Positions 33,636 to 43,132 of a stretch of DNA of 63,143 bases are shown here, in pieces. The notes under the pieces were generated by a model that saw only the letters and a list, made by a program, of their open reading frames with translations, did not search any database and was not told the DNA's origin. A program made the position numbers and the translations under genes. Source of the DNA: Candidatus Blautia intestinigallinarum. GTDB lineage: Bacteria > Bacillota > Clostridia > Lachnospirales > Lachnospiraceae. Every line of letters begins with the position of its first letter. Position 1 is the first letter of the stretch. Location of the stretch: contig DXIX01000031.1 in assembly GCA_019112635.1 (NCBI GenBank), positions 1 to 63,143 of the forward strand, in the 5' to 3' direction.

Positions 33636-35810
33636 ATGATCCGTTATGATGAGAAGAACAAAGCATTTTTACTGAATACGGAGAATACCACGTATGGAAT
33701 TGCCGTTGTGGACGACAGATATGTGGAGCATCTCTGGTATGGTGCGAAGATTGAAGGTGAGAACCTGCGTTATCTGCTGCGCGAAGATGAGGGTCCATTG
33801 ACACTTGCGCAGAAGAAAAGAGAGACGGGGGCGTTTCTCGACTGTGCGCCTATGGAACTGCCGGAGACCGGGATGGGAGATTACCGGGAGTCGGCGCTGT
33901 GCGTCAGAAGTGTGGCAGGACACCGCGCAAGCGAGCTTGTCTATATGGGCTATGAGATCATGAAGGGCAAGCCGCATCTTGAGGGGCTTCCCGCCACATG
34001 GGGAAGCGAGTCTGACAGCAGTACGCTTAAGATTTTCTGCAAGGACGCCCTGCTTGGAATGAAAGTGACACTTCTGTATTCCGTGTTCAACGGTTCGGAC
34101 GCTTTGACCCGCTCGGTGATTGTGGAGAATAAAGGGACGGAGCCGTTCTATATCGAAAAGATCCTCTCTGCGTGTCTGGATATGGATGACCGTGGTTTCG
34201 AGATGATTAGTCTGGCGGGCTCATGGGCAAGAGAGCGGCACATTCAGAGAATACCGCTGGGGTATGGAAGACAGAATGTTGCATCATTTAAAGGGGAATC
34301 CAGTCATCAGGAACATCCGTTTATAGCTCTTGTAACGCCGGGAACGACACAGGATACAGGCGAAGTCTATGCTATGAATTTTGTGTACTCGGGAAACTTT
34401 ATCGCGCAGGCGGAGAAGAACCAGTTTGATTCCGTGCGTATGACGATGGGAATTCATCCGGAAGAATTTACGTGGAAGCTGGAACCCGGCGATACGTTTA
34501 CCGCTCCGGAAGTGGTAATGGTTTACTCCGAAGAAGGACTTGGAAAGATGACGAGAACCTTCCATGACCTGTACAGGGAACACCTGATCCGCAGCCCTTA
34601 TCTTCACCAGAAACGTCCAATCCTGATAAACAATTGGGAGGCGACCTATTTTGACTTTGATGAGAAGAAACTTCTCGAGATTGCCAAAGATGCCTCTCAG
34701 CTGGGAATCGAGATGCTTGTCATGGACGACGGGTGGTTTGGCAAGAGAAGTTATGACGACAGCTCTCTCGGGGACTGGTACGTGAATGAGGAGAAACTGA
34801 AAGGCGGACTGTGTGAGCTGGTGGAAAATGTAAAGAAACTGGGCATGAAGTTCGGCATCTGGGTGGAGCCGGAGATGATCTCCCCGGAGTCGGAGCTCTA
34901 CGAGGCGCATCCGGACTGGGCAATTCAGATTCCGGGCAGGGATATTACCCAGAGCCGCGCCCAGTATGTGCTGGATTTTTCGAGAGAAGAAGTTGTGGAC
35001 GGGGTCTATGAAATGATCGCGAAAGTCCTGAAAAGCGCGGATATTTCTTACGTAAAATGGGATATGAACCGGCAGCTTGCGACGCTTGGAAGTTATGCGC
35101 TTCCTGCGGACCGGCAAGGGGAACTCTCCCACAGATATGTGCCTGGCGTGTATCGGATGCAGGAACGCCTGATTACAGATTTTCCGGAGATTCTGCTGGA
35201 AAACTGTTCCGGCGGCGGCGCCCGGTTTGACGCGGGAATGCTTTATTACAGTCCTCAGATCTGGTGTTCAGACGATACAGATGCGATAGAGCGTCTGGCA
35301 ATTCAGGAAGGAACGGCACTGGTCTATCCGGTCTCGACGATAGGCGCCCATGTCAGTGTATGTCCGAATCACGCAGTGGGACGGACAACGCCTTTTGAGA
35401 CGAGAGGGGACGTGGCTCTTCTTGGCACCTTTGGCTATGAGCTGGATATTACGAAACTCTCGGCAGAAGAGAAGGAGCAGGTGAAGGAACAAGTAGAAAA
35501 ATATCACAAATATAATGATTTAATCCGTGAAGGGGACTATTATCGACTTGCATCTGTGGCGGATAACGGTTATTATGACAGTTGGATGATTGTTGATAAA
35601 ACGAAGGACAGAGCGCTTCTGTTCTACGTGCAGGTGCGGGCACGGGCGAACGCCAAGAGTAGATTCATACGGCTTGCGGGCCTGGATCCGGAACGCCGTT
35701 ATACGGTCGAAGGCAGAGAGTATACTGGAAATACTCTGATGCAGGCTGGTGTGCGCGTCCCTGCGGAATTTGGAGATTTTAAGAGCAGGCTGATTGAGAT
35801 TACAGGCTGA
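33636..35810 (+). CDS. Alpha-galactosidase, family GH36
   Basis: A 724-residue cytosolic GH36 enzyme that removes alpha-1,6 galactose from raffinose-type sugars or galactomannan oligosaccharides. The N-terminal beta-supersandwich is followed by the TIM barrel with MDDGWFGKR and the nucleophile Asp476 in YVKWDMNR; acid/base Asp546 lies in WCSDDTD after CSGGGARFDAG. All catalytic parts are intact. ATG 33636 is preferred over 33630, since AGAGGAG is eight bases before it. TTGACA at 33562 is a likely -35 box in an AT-rich leader. It heads the mannoside locus. Confidence 0.94.
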   Translation: MIRYDEKNKAFLLNTENTTYGIAVVDDRYVEHLWYGAKIEGENLRYLLREDEGPLTLAQKKRETGAFLDCAPMELPETGMGDYRESALCVRSVAGHRASELVYMGYEIMKGKPHLEGLPATWGSESDSSTLKIFCKDALLGMKVTLLYSVFNGSDALTRSVIVENKGTEPFYIEKILSACLDMDDRGFEMISLAGSWARERHIQRIPLGYGRQNVASFKGESSHQEHPFIALVTPGTTQDTGEVYAMNFVYSGNFIAQAEKNQFDSVRMTMGIHPEEFTWKLEPGDTFTAPEVVMVYSEEGLGKMTRTFHDLYREHLIRSPYLHQKRPILINNWEATYFDFDEKKLLEIAKDASQLGIEMLVMDDGWFGKRSYDDSSLGDWYVNEEKLKGGLCELVENVKKLGMKFGIWVEPEMISPESELYEAHPDWAIQIPGRDITQSRAQYVLDFSREEVVDGVYEMIAKVLKSADISYVKWDMNRQLATLGSYALPADRQGELSHRYVPGVYRMQERLITDFPEILLENCSGGGARFDAGMLYYSPQIWCSDDTDAIERLAIQEGTALVYPVSTIGAHVSVCPNHAVGRTTPFETRGDVALLGTFGYELDITKLSAEEKEQVKEQVEKYHKYNDLIREGDYYRLASVADNGYYDSWMIVDKTKDRALLFYVQVRARANAKSRFIRLAGLDPERRYTVEGREYTGNTLMQAGVRVPAEFGDFKSRLIEITG

Positions 35811-35823
35811 AGAGGAGAGTGGC

Positions 35824-36843
35824 ATGGGACAGAAGAAGAAAGTGAAGCTGGAGGATATCGCCCAAAGGCTTGATGTGAGCATTGTGACCGTATCGAATGC
35901 CCTGAAAGGAAAGAAAGGCGTCAGCGATGAGATGCGTGATAAGATCGTGCAGACCGCGCAGGAAATGGGATACCAGAACACCGCGAGGGAGAAAAAAAAC
36001 TGCAGCTCTTATATCATCGGTGTTGCCGTCGCAGAGAAATATGTCAAGGAGTTTCCATCGTTTTACATGGATATTTACCAGAGAATCGCAAAGGAGGCGG
36101 TGAAAAAGGGGCACCTTACCGTGCTTGAAGTGGTGACTCCGGAAAAGGAGAATTTGGAGAAACCTTTTGAATCGTTTCTGGAGAAAAAGACGGCCGGGCT
36201 GATCCTTATCGGGGAACTGCGCAAGGAGTATATACAGGCGATTCGCAGGAATTATGACATTCCAGTTGTGTGCGTGGACTATTATGACATATATGAGGAT
36301 CTGGATTGTATTGTCACGGACGGCTTCGGCGGGATGACGCTCATGACGGAGCTTCTTCTGGAAGAGGGGTACCGGGATTTGATGTTCGTGGGTACCCCCA
36401 CTGCCACAAAAAATATTACAGACCGCTATCTGGGCTACTGCAAAGCACTGGAAAAAGCAGGAATCACAGATGCGCAGGAGAGAGTCCTGCCGGACCGGGA
36501 TTTTCAAAACGGGGATTACCATATCCATATCGATCTTCCTGAGAAACTGCCCGAAGCGTTTGTCTGCAATTGTGATAAGACGGCTGGCATCCTGATTGAG
36601 AAACTGCTGAAACAGGGTGTACGTGTGCCGGAGGATGTCTCGATTGTGGGTTTTGACAATTATAAAGCGCAGCTTGCCGGTGACCGGAAGCTGACAACTT
36701 TTGAGAACGACGAGCGGGCAATCGCTCAGATCAGTATGAATACACTTCTGCGCAGGATCGAGAGCGGCCACAGAGCGCAGGGCGTGCGGATCGTCGGGGG
36801 CCGGATCGTGGAAGGCAATACCGTGAAGAAGAGGAGGCAGTAA
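35824..36843 (+). CDS. LacI-family transcriptional regulator (first of tandem pair)
   Basis: A 339-residue LacI/GalR regulator. The helix-turn-helix is KLEDIAQRLDVSIVTVSNALKG (about 6-27), followed by the hinge and a periplasmic-binding-like sensor domain with VPEDVSIVGFDNY near the end. GAGGAG is upstream of ATG 35824. It follows the GH36 gene by 13 bases and the next LacI gene follows by one base. It probably senses a galactoside or mannoside released by the pathway and controls this locus. Confidence 0.92.
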   Translation: MGQKKKVKLEDIAQRLDVSIVTVSNALKGKKGVSDEMRDKIVQTAQEMGYQNTAREKKNCSSYIIGVAVAEKYVKEFPSFYMDIYQRIAKEAVKKGHLTVLEVVTPEKENLEKPFESFLEKKTAGLILIGELRKEYIQAIRRNYDIPVVCVDYYDIYEDLDCIVTDGFGGMTLMTELLLEEGYRDLMFVGTPTATKNITDRYLGYCKALEKAGITDAQERVLPDRDFQNGDYHIHIDLPEKLPEAFVCNCDKTAGILIEKLLKQGVRVPEDVSIVGFDNYKAQLAGDRKLTTFENDERAIAQISMNTLLRRIESGHRAQGVRIVGGRIVEGNTVKKRRQ

Positions 36844-36844
36844 C

Positions 36845-37843
36845 GTGTCGGATGTAACGATGAAAGACATTGCCGCCGCGGTGGGCGTGAGTGTTGTCTC
36901 GGTATCTAACGCCCTCGCGGGGCGCAAAGGTGTGAGTGACGATGTCAGGTTCCGCGTGGAGAAAGCGGCAAGGGAACTTGGGTACGATATGAAGAAGAAT
37001 GAACCCAATTCTCAGGGAATGGTGATTGGCGTGCTTGTCCCGGAGAAATACATCACCGTAGGGCAGTCTTTTTACTGGGCTCTCTATCAGAGAGTGGCAT
37101 ATGAAGCGGCCAAGTCCCAGAGTGTGACTATGTTGGAGATTCTCACATTTTCGATGGAAGAAACGGAAGAGATGCCGAAACTTTTGAGGGAGAAGACGAT
37201 CAGCGGTCTTATCATCATTGGCTGGATGACAGATTCCTATGTAAAGAAGATTGTGGACGCCGCGCAGGTGCCCACTGTGTTTCTGGATTTTCAGATGAAA
37301 GGCGTGCGGTGCGATGCTGTGATGTCCAGCAATTATGTGGGAATGTATAAAGTGACCAGATATCTGCTGGAGAGAGGGCACAGGGATATCGCGTTTGTGG
37401 GAAGTGTGGGAGATAATGACAATATTATGGATCGATATTATGGTTATCGGAAAGCTCTCATGGAAGCGGGCATTCCGGAACGCAGGGAATGGATTCTGGA
37501 GGACCGAGATGTCCAAGATGGGCATGTTATCATTGAAGTGCCGGAAAATATGCCGACTGCGTTTGCCTGCAACAGTGACTGGACTGCGGGACTTCTGTAT
37601 AATGAGCTGGTAAATCAAGGCTACCGTGTGCCGGAAGATGTCTCCATTGTGGGGTATGACAATTATTTATACGATAACAGTTTTGCGGAACAGCTGACCA
37701 CCTACAATGTGGATATGAAGCAGATGGCGCATCAGGCAGTGAAACTGCTGCGGGGAAAAATCCGGGGCGCTGAGAGACACTGGGGAACCATATACGTGGA
37801 CAGTGTCATTATTGAACGGCAGAGTGTGAAAAGTCTGAATTAA
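36845..37843 (+). CDS. LacI-family transcriptional regulator (second of tandem pair)
   Basis: A 332-residue LacI/GalR regulator with helix-turn-helix TMKDIAAAVGVSVVSVSNAL and sensor domain motifs RYYGYRKALMEAGI and VPEDVSIVGYDNY. GTG 36845 is the start, one base after the previous stop, with GAGGAGG about eight bases ahead. It shares much of its layout with the preceding gene (EKY-I, DR-V/F-Q-G, CN-DWTAG/DKTAG), pointing to an old tandem duplication with divergence of the ligand site. A terminator follows, then the transport genes. Confidence 0.92.
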   Translation: MSDVTMKDIAAAVGVSVVSVSNALAGRKGVSDDVRFRVEKAARELGYDMKKNEPNSQGMVIGVLVPEKYITVGQSFYWALYQRVAYEAAKSQSVTMLEILTFSMEETEEMPKLLREKTISGLIIIGWMTDSYVKKIVDAAQVPTVFLDFQMKGVRCDAVMSSNYVGMYKVTRYLLERGHRDIAFVGSVGDNDNIMDRYYGYRKALMEAGIPERREWILEDRDVQDGHVIIEVPENMPTAFACNSDWTAGLLYNELVNQGYRVPEDVSIVGYDNYLYDNSFAEQLTTYNVDMKQMAHQAVKLLRGKIRGAERHWGTIYVDSVIIERQSVKSLN

Positions 37844-37855
37844 ATCGTGTTTGTG

Positions 37856-37895
37856 AAAAAAAGATCTCTTTACGAAAAGAAAGGGATCTTTTTTT
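37856..37895 (+). terminator. Terminator after the LacI pair
   Basis: AAAAAAAGATC and GATCTTTTTTT pair with additional CTTT/AAAG-type inner pairing and end in a T tract. Confidence 0.85.
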
Positions 37896-37924
37896 ATTGG
37901 AGAAAAATACTTAAATGGCAAAAC

Positions 37925-37961
37925 TAAATTTAATTAATTAATATTAAATTTAATTAATTAA
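37925..37961. repeat. AT-only 20-base direct repeat
   Basis: A 17-base block of TAAATT followed by TAATTAATTA and A is repeated exactly 20 bases later (37925-37941 and 37945-37961). It contains the palindrome TTAATTAATTAA, lies about 100-130 bases ahead of the promoter of the sugar-binding protein, and could bind one of the LacI proteins or act as a UP-like element. Confidence 0.6.
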
Positions 37962-38058
37962 ACACTGTCCCAAAAGAGAAAATTTTGTTGTTTTTACACA
38001 AACAGGAACTTAAAATTATGTGAAAATAGCAGAAATGACGAAAAGATTCCCTGAAATA

Positions 38059-38087
38059 TTGAAATTAAAATAAATTAATAATAAGAT
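38059..38087 (+). promoter_or_regulatory. Probable promoter of the mannoside ABC operon
   Basis: TTGAAA (38059-38064), 17-base spacer, TAAGAT (38082-38087), 29 bases before the ATG of the binding-protein gene. Confidence 0.55.
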
Positions 38088-38116
38088 TAAAATAACTTAA
38101 ATGAAGGAGGAAAAAG

Positions 38117-39498
38117 ATGAAAAAACAAACGTTGAAACGTGCGGTATCATTGGCTATGGCATCGACAATGATCCTCTCACTGGCAGCCTGCGGAAGCGGT
38201 GGGGACGACAAAGGCGGTTCTTCCAGCGGCGAGGCAGTTCCCACGATTGATCAGATCACAGTGGGAGAGGATTATAAAGATATCAAAGCGGACATCAAGG
38301 TACTGACGAACAGAACGGATATCGTCGACACGGTATACGCAGGGTACGCGGAAGAGTTTATGAAATTGTATCCGAACATTAATGTCGAGTATGAAGCGGT
38401 TACAGACTATGAAGAGTCCCTGACACTCCGTCTGACGACCGGCGACTGGGGTGACCTGTGCTTCATTCCGACCAGTGTGGACAAGAGCGAACTTGGCGAT
38501 TACTTCGTACCGCTGGGAGATTTCGATACCTTGGATCCGATCTATAACTTCTGTACAGAGAAGACCTATGACGGCACGGTATACGGTATTGCCAACGGTG
38601 GTACGGCAAACGGAGTTGTTTACAACAGAAGGTATGGGCTGACGCGGGAATCACAGAGCTTCCGAAGACACCGGATGAATTCCTGGACGATTTGCAGATT
38701 ATCAAGGAAAAGACAGACGCAATCCCGCTGTATACTAACTTCGCGGCAGGATGGCCAATGGGAGCGTGGGATGCATACATCGGAATCGCTGCGACAGGAA
38801 ATCCGGATTTCATGAACCACGACATTGTGCATATGAAAGATCCGTTCGCAAAACGCGACGATATGACAGGACCATATGCAGTTTACTACACATGTTATGA
38901 ATCCGTTGCCAGAAAACTCGTGGAAGAAGATCCAGCCAGCAGCGACTGGGAATCCTCCAAGGCAAGAATCAACAACGGCGAGATCGCTACCATGGTACTG
39001 GGTTCATGGGCTGTACAGCAGTGTAAAGATGCAGGCGACACACCGGACGATGTAGGTTATATGCCATTCCCGATCACGGTTGACGGAAAGCAGTATGCGG
39101 GAGCAGGCGGCAACTATGCATTTGGTATCAACAATCAGGCGAGCACAGACAACCAGATCGCGGCAATGCTGTATCTGAAATGGCTCATCGAAGACTCCAC
39201 CATCTATGAGGATGAGGGAAGTATCCCGGCACTGAAAGGCGAGAACCTTCCCGATGCACTCGCTGATTTCGAGGGCGTAGAGCTTCTCTCCGACAATCCG
39301 CCGGTGGAAGGCGAGGAAGAGCTGTTCAACGACGTGAACAATGAGAGTGAAGTAGGTATCAACAACGACGACTATCCGAATTGCTATCTGTTAGAGTGTG
39401 CGCTGTACGGAACAAAGACACTGGACGACGTTATTGACGAGTGGAACGCACAGTGGTCTGCGTCACAGGAGTCATTAGGAGTAGACGTAAATATGTGA
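38117..39498 (+). pseudogene. Sugar ABC transporter substrate-binding lipoprotein, frameshifted
   Basis: A family-1 sugar-binding lipoprotein split by a one-base frameshift. The first part has a signal peptide and lipobox (LSLAACG), then TVYGIANGGTANGVVYNR. The continuing frame carries VWADAGITELPKTPDEFLDD and the rest to residue ~460 (DYPNCYLLECALYGTKTL). Restoring one A in the AGAAGG run near 38627-38632 (AAC-AGA-AAG-GTA) would give one intact protein of about 460 residues. It may be real decay or a sequencing error in a short homopolymer. AGGAGG lies before the ATG. Confidence 0.88.
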
Positions 39499-39548
39499 GA
39501 TAGCAGTTCATCCATCTGATGTCAGGTATGAGAACGTGTAAGGAGGAG

Positions 39549-39567
39549 GGCGGCCGAGAGTGCCGCC
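39549..39567 (+). repeat. Intercistronic hairpin between binding protein and permease
   Basis: GGCGGC/GCCGCC around a seven-base loop, followed by a pyrimidine run. Such structures between a sugar-binding protein gene and permease genes often stabilise the upstream mRNA and lower downstream expression. Confidence 0.6.
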
Positions 39568-39633
39568 TTTCCCTTTCCGGTAAGAACCTGGATGGATAAA
39601 AACAGAAGATTCCTTAGATGAAAGGAGGATATT

Positions 39634-40299
39634 ATGAGTAGACAGGCAGCGGCAGTTCCTAAGAAGAAGCGTGGTTTTATGGAGCTGATGAAAAGGAGAG
39701 AGGGACAGAGGGGACTTGTGATCGTATTGTTTATGGCAATCCCGCTGATTCTGCTTCTGACTTTTACTTACATACCGTTTGCAAAGATGGTGCAGTTCAG
39801 TTTTTATGATATGAAGTACATCGGAGAGAGAACATTCGTAGGACTTCAGAACTATATTGATGTATTCCAGAGAGAAGACATCTTCGGCTCCCTGTTTGTC
39901 AGCCTTTACTATATGGGCGGAGCAGTGATTCAGTTAGCACTGGCACTTTTCTTCGCATCGCTCATGGTGTTCAAGGTAAGAGGAGCGGGCTTCTTTAAAG
40001 GAGCGATGTTCTTCCCCTACCTGATCTGCGGTATCGCGATCGGATTTATTTTCAAATTCTTTTACGCAAGAGGATTCGTGCTCGACTCGATTCTGCAGAT
40101 GTTCGGTATGAACCTTGACAATATCCCGATGTGGCTTCAGGACCGGAAGATCAATAATATCGCGCTGGCGGCGACTTCGGTATGGAGATACACCGGACAG
40201 AACATGATTCTGTTTCTCGGCGCTATGATGTCTGTGGACTCCGATTTGTACGAGGCAGCGTCTCTGGACGGTGCGAACAAATGGCATCAGTTCCGCTGA
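39634..40299 (+). pseudogene. Sugar ABC transporter permease (MalF type), truncated
   Basis: Starts as a normal MalF-type permease (AAAGGAGG site; hydrophobic segments from about residue 30), and reads DLYEAASLDGANKWHQF, the EAA loop that contacts the ATPase. Immediately after this the sequence changes to a cellobiose-2-epimerase frame and meets a stop. The last ~80 residues including the final membrane helices are lost. The second permease normally following is also gone, so this transporter cannot assemble. The cut point is near 40295. Confidence 0.88.
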
Positions 40300-41176
40300 C
40301 GGCACGCCGGAGGACACGACAAAGCATACCTACAATCAGGCGTTCGCCATCTATGCACTTTCCTCTTACTATGACGCGTCGGGAGATACGAAAGCGCTCA
40401 AGCTGGCAGAAGAGCTGTATCGTCTGATTGAGGCGAAATGTAAAGACGAATACGGTTATCTGGAAGCATTCAATGTCCGGTTTGAACCGGAAGACAAAGA
40501 TAAGCTGTCCGAGAACGGTGTTATGGCGGAAAAGACAATGAATACGCTGCTCCATGTGTTTGAGGCGTATACGGAACTCTACCGGGTGACAAAAAAACCG
40601 GAGGTGGGAGACAACATCCGTTTTATGCTGGACCTCATTGCGGATAAGATATACAACCCGAAACTGGGGCGGCAGGAAGTCTTTTTTGACCGCACCTGGA
40701 ACAGTCTGATCGACCTGTATTCTTACGGACACGACATTGAGACGGCGTGGCTGGTGGACAGAGGGCTGGACATACTGGACGACGCATTTTATCAGAAGTG
40801 TCTGCGTCCTATTACAAAAGAGATAACCAAGAATATTTACGAGCGCGCTTACACAGGACATTCACTGGTCAACGAAGCGGAGAACGGCGTGGTGGATACG
40901 ACAAGAGTCTGGTGGGTGCAGGCGGAAGCCGTAGTCGGCTTCCTGAACGGCTGGCAGAGAAGTCCGGAGCATCCGGAATATCTGGAAGCTGCGGAAGATA
41001 TCTGGGAGTACATCAAAAAATACGTTGTGGATCACAGAGCAGGTTCCGAGTGGTTCTGGGCGGTGGATCAGGAGGGACATCCCCTTGAGAAACCGGTGGT
41101 AGAACCGTGGAAATGCCCGTATCACAACGGCAGGATGTGCATGGAAGTGATCAGGAGGACACAAAATGTTACATGA
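40295..41176 (+). pseudogene. Cellobiose 2-epimerase (AGE family), N-terminally deleted
   Basis: The sequence after the junction reads ADGTPEDTTKHTYNQAFAIYALSSYYD, a position about 100 residues into a cellobiose 2-epimerase, and continues to a normal C-terminus (WFWAVDQEGH, then CPYHNGRMCMEV). The (alpha/alpha)6 barrel lacks its first two or three helix pairs, so activity is unlikely even though a 301-residue open frame can be drawn from 40271 through permease bases. The intact enzyme converts mannobiose to mannosylglucose, the substrate of the GH130 enzyme encoded next (overlap 11 bases). Confidence 0.88.
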
Positions 41177-42341
41177 ACAGTATTACGTGGAGAAAGCGAA
41201 AGTCGACCGTCTGGTCGCAAGAAAAAATCAGAAGACAGACTTCTATAACGGAATCTATGACCGGTATGAGTATCCGGTGCTCACAAGGGAATTCGCCCCG
41301 GTTCACTGGAGATATGACCTGAATAAAGAGACCAATCCGTACTTTATGGAACGCCTTGGCATCAATGCAGTGATGAACTCCGGAGCCATTGAACTGAATG
41401 GAAAATATTACCTTGTTGTCCGCGTGGAGGGCAATGACCGGAAATCATTCTTCGCGGTGGCAGAGAGTGATTCAGGAATCGACGGTTTTCATTTCTGGGA
41501 CTATCCGGTTGTACTGCCGGACACCTGCCCGGAGGAGACCAATGTCTATGATATGAGACTGACCAAGCACGAGGACGGCTGGATCTACGGAGTGTTCTGC
41601 TCCGAGAGCAAGGATCCGGACAATCCGGATCTCTCGGCGGCGGTGGCTGCAGCGGGCATTGTCCGCACGAAAGACCTGAAGACATGGAAGAGACTGGACA
41701 ACTTAAAGACACTTCAGTCGCCTCAGCAGAGAAACGTGGCGCTTCATCCGGAATTCGTGGACGGAAAATACGCATTCTATACGCGCCCTATGGACGGCTT
41801 TATCGAGACTGGAAGCGGCGGCGGGATCGGGTTCGGACTCTGTGATGACATCGAACATGCGGTGATCGACGAAGAGAAGATCATCAGCAGGAGGATCTAC
41901 CATACACTCACTGAGTCCAAGAACGGCGCGGGCGCAGTCCCGATCCGCGGAAAGAAATGCTGGATCCATATTGCCCACGGTGTACGCAACACAGCGGCAG
42001 GGCTTAGATATGTACTCTATGCATTCGGCACGGATCTTGAGCATCCTGATCAGGTAATCGCAGAGCCGTCCGGTGTATTCCTCGTGCCCTTTGGCTCCGA
42101 GAGGGTGGGAGATGTTTCTAATGTTGTCTTTACAAATGGGGCAATCGCAAAGGAAAACGGGGATATCTATATTTACTACGCGTCGTCAGATACAAGAATG
42201 CATGTGGCGACAACGACGATTGACAAGATGGAAGATTATCTGTTCCACACACCGAAAGATCCGCTGCGGTCACCGGATTGTGTAAGACAGAGATGTGAAC
42301 TGATCGACAAAAATATGGAACTGCTCAGAAAAGAACAGTAA
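41166..42341 (+). CDS. GH130 4-O-beta-D-mannosyl-D-glucose phosphorylase
   Basis: A 391-residue GH130 phosphorylase with a five-bladed propeller. Characteristic stretches are [24 protein letters not shown] [50 protein letters not shown] and [12 protein letters not shown]. It splits mannosylglucose with phosphate to mannose-1-phosphate and glucose, the final step of cytosolic mannobiose use after 2-epimerisation. The frame is intact and AGGAGG lies just upstream. It remains whole although its upstream partner is broken. Confidence 0.93.
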   Translation: MLHEQYYVEKAKVDRLVARKNQKTDFYNGIYDRYEYPVLTREFAPVHWRYDLNKETNPYFMERLGINAVMNSGAIELNGKYYLVVRVEGNDRKSFFAVAESDSGIDGFHFWDYPVVLPDTCPEETNVYDMRLTKHEDGWIYGVFCSESKDPDNPDLSAAVAAAGIVRTKDLKTWKRLDNLKTLQSPQQRNVALHPEFVDGKYAFYTRPMDGFIETGSGGGIGFGLCDDIEHAVIDEEKIISRRIYHTLTESKNGAGAVPIRGKKCWIHIAHGVRNTAAGLRYVLYAFGTDLEHPDQVIAEPSGVFLVPFGSERVGDVSNVVFTNGAIAKENGDIYIYYASSDTRMHVATTTIDKMEDYLFHTPKDPLRSPDCVRQRCELIDKNMELLRKEQ

Positions 42342-42355
42342 CTGGCAGGACGCGC

Positions 42356-42373
42356 GGCGGCGTAAATGCCGCC
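42356..42373 (+). repeat. GC-rich hairpin after GH130
   Basis: GGCGGC/GCCGCC around a six-base loop, with flanking GCGC partial pairing. Similar in core to the hairpin at 39549-39567. Confidence 0.5.
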
Positions 42374-42447
42374 GAGGCGCCTGATCCAAAGAAAAAACAA
42401 AGATAATTTGGAAAACAAAAAGAGAATCAGAAAAGAGGCTGAGGACT

Positions 42448-43110
42448 ATGAGGCATTATATCAGGGAAATCAGACAGAACACCGCAGGCATGAGCGTGCG
42501 CGATAAAGCAGAATACATCCTGACATATTACTGGTATCACATACTGGGCATCGTCGCAGCCGTGGGTCTGATTCTTTTTCTTATTATATATTTTGGCTTC
42601 CGGGAGGATCCGCCCCTTTTCACCTGTGCGATGGTAAATCAGGAGATTAATTATGAGAGGGACGGTGAACTGGAGAAAGATTTTTCAGAAGCATCCGGGA
42701 TCGATCCAGACCGGATGGACATTAATTCAGATTACAATATTTCTTACGGCGATACAAAGCTGGAGGGCGTCAATGAGAGTTCTTACGAGAAGTTTTTCTT
42801 TAAATGGCAGAACGGAGAACTGGATGCGGTCGTCCTGCCAGAGAGCTTCTATCAATATTGCCGGGAGCTGGGGGGCACATTTCGCAGCATAGCCGGCTGG
42901 GATACGGAAGGGATGTCCGTGTATGAGGATGGCGGAGAAGTCACAGCAGTAGATGTGGCGGACACTTCCCTTGCAGACTATCTTGACAATGAGATGGGAG
43001 AACGGCTTCTGCTGGCATTTCCGGATACGGGAGGGCATGAGGAAGCGTGCCAGGAGTTCCTTGATTTTATCAAACCAGGGAAGGCTTTTGCCTCAACAGG
43101 CAGTGAGTAA
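42448..43110 (+). CDS. Single-pass membrane protein of the mannoside locus
   Basis: A 220-residue protein with a basic N-terminus, one membrane helix (about 33-51, ILGIVAAVGLILFLIIYFGF) and an extracytoplasmic acidic domain (YERDGELEKDFSEASGIDPD and later MGERLLLAFPD). No named family recognised. Comparable proteins are found with YesL-type (DUF624) proteins in sugar ABC loci of Lachnospiraceae; a role in transport assembly or regulation is inference. It lies 22 bases before the YesL-like gene. Confidence 0.65.
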   Translation: MRHYIREIRQNTAGMSVRDKAEYILTYYWYHILGIVAAVGLILFLIIYFGFREDPPLFTCAMVNQEINYERDGELEKDFSEASGIDPDRMDINSDYNISYGDTKLEGVNESSYEKFFFKWQNGELDAVVLPESFYQYCRELGGTFRSIAGWDTEGMSVYEDGGEVTAVDVADTSLADYLDNEMGERLLLAFPDTGGHEEACQEFLDFIKPGKAFASTGSE

Positions 43111-43132
43111 CGAAAATGTGGGAGATGGGAAG

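Noticed and set aside
35800-37008. 402-codon open frame antisense to the LacI genes
   Set aside because: It mirrors the codon bias of the two LacI genes, has no ribosome site and gives no recognisable protein.
37925-37961. CRISPR-like repeats
   Set aside because: Only two AT-only units at 20-base spacing without spacers of typical length and no cas genes.
40271-41176. Intact 301-residue epimerase gene starting in the permease
   Set aside because: Its first residues come from permease sequence read in another frame, and the true N-terminal ~100 residues of the enzyme are absent.
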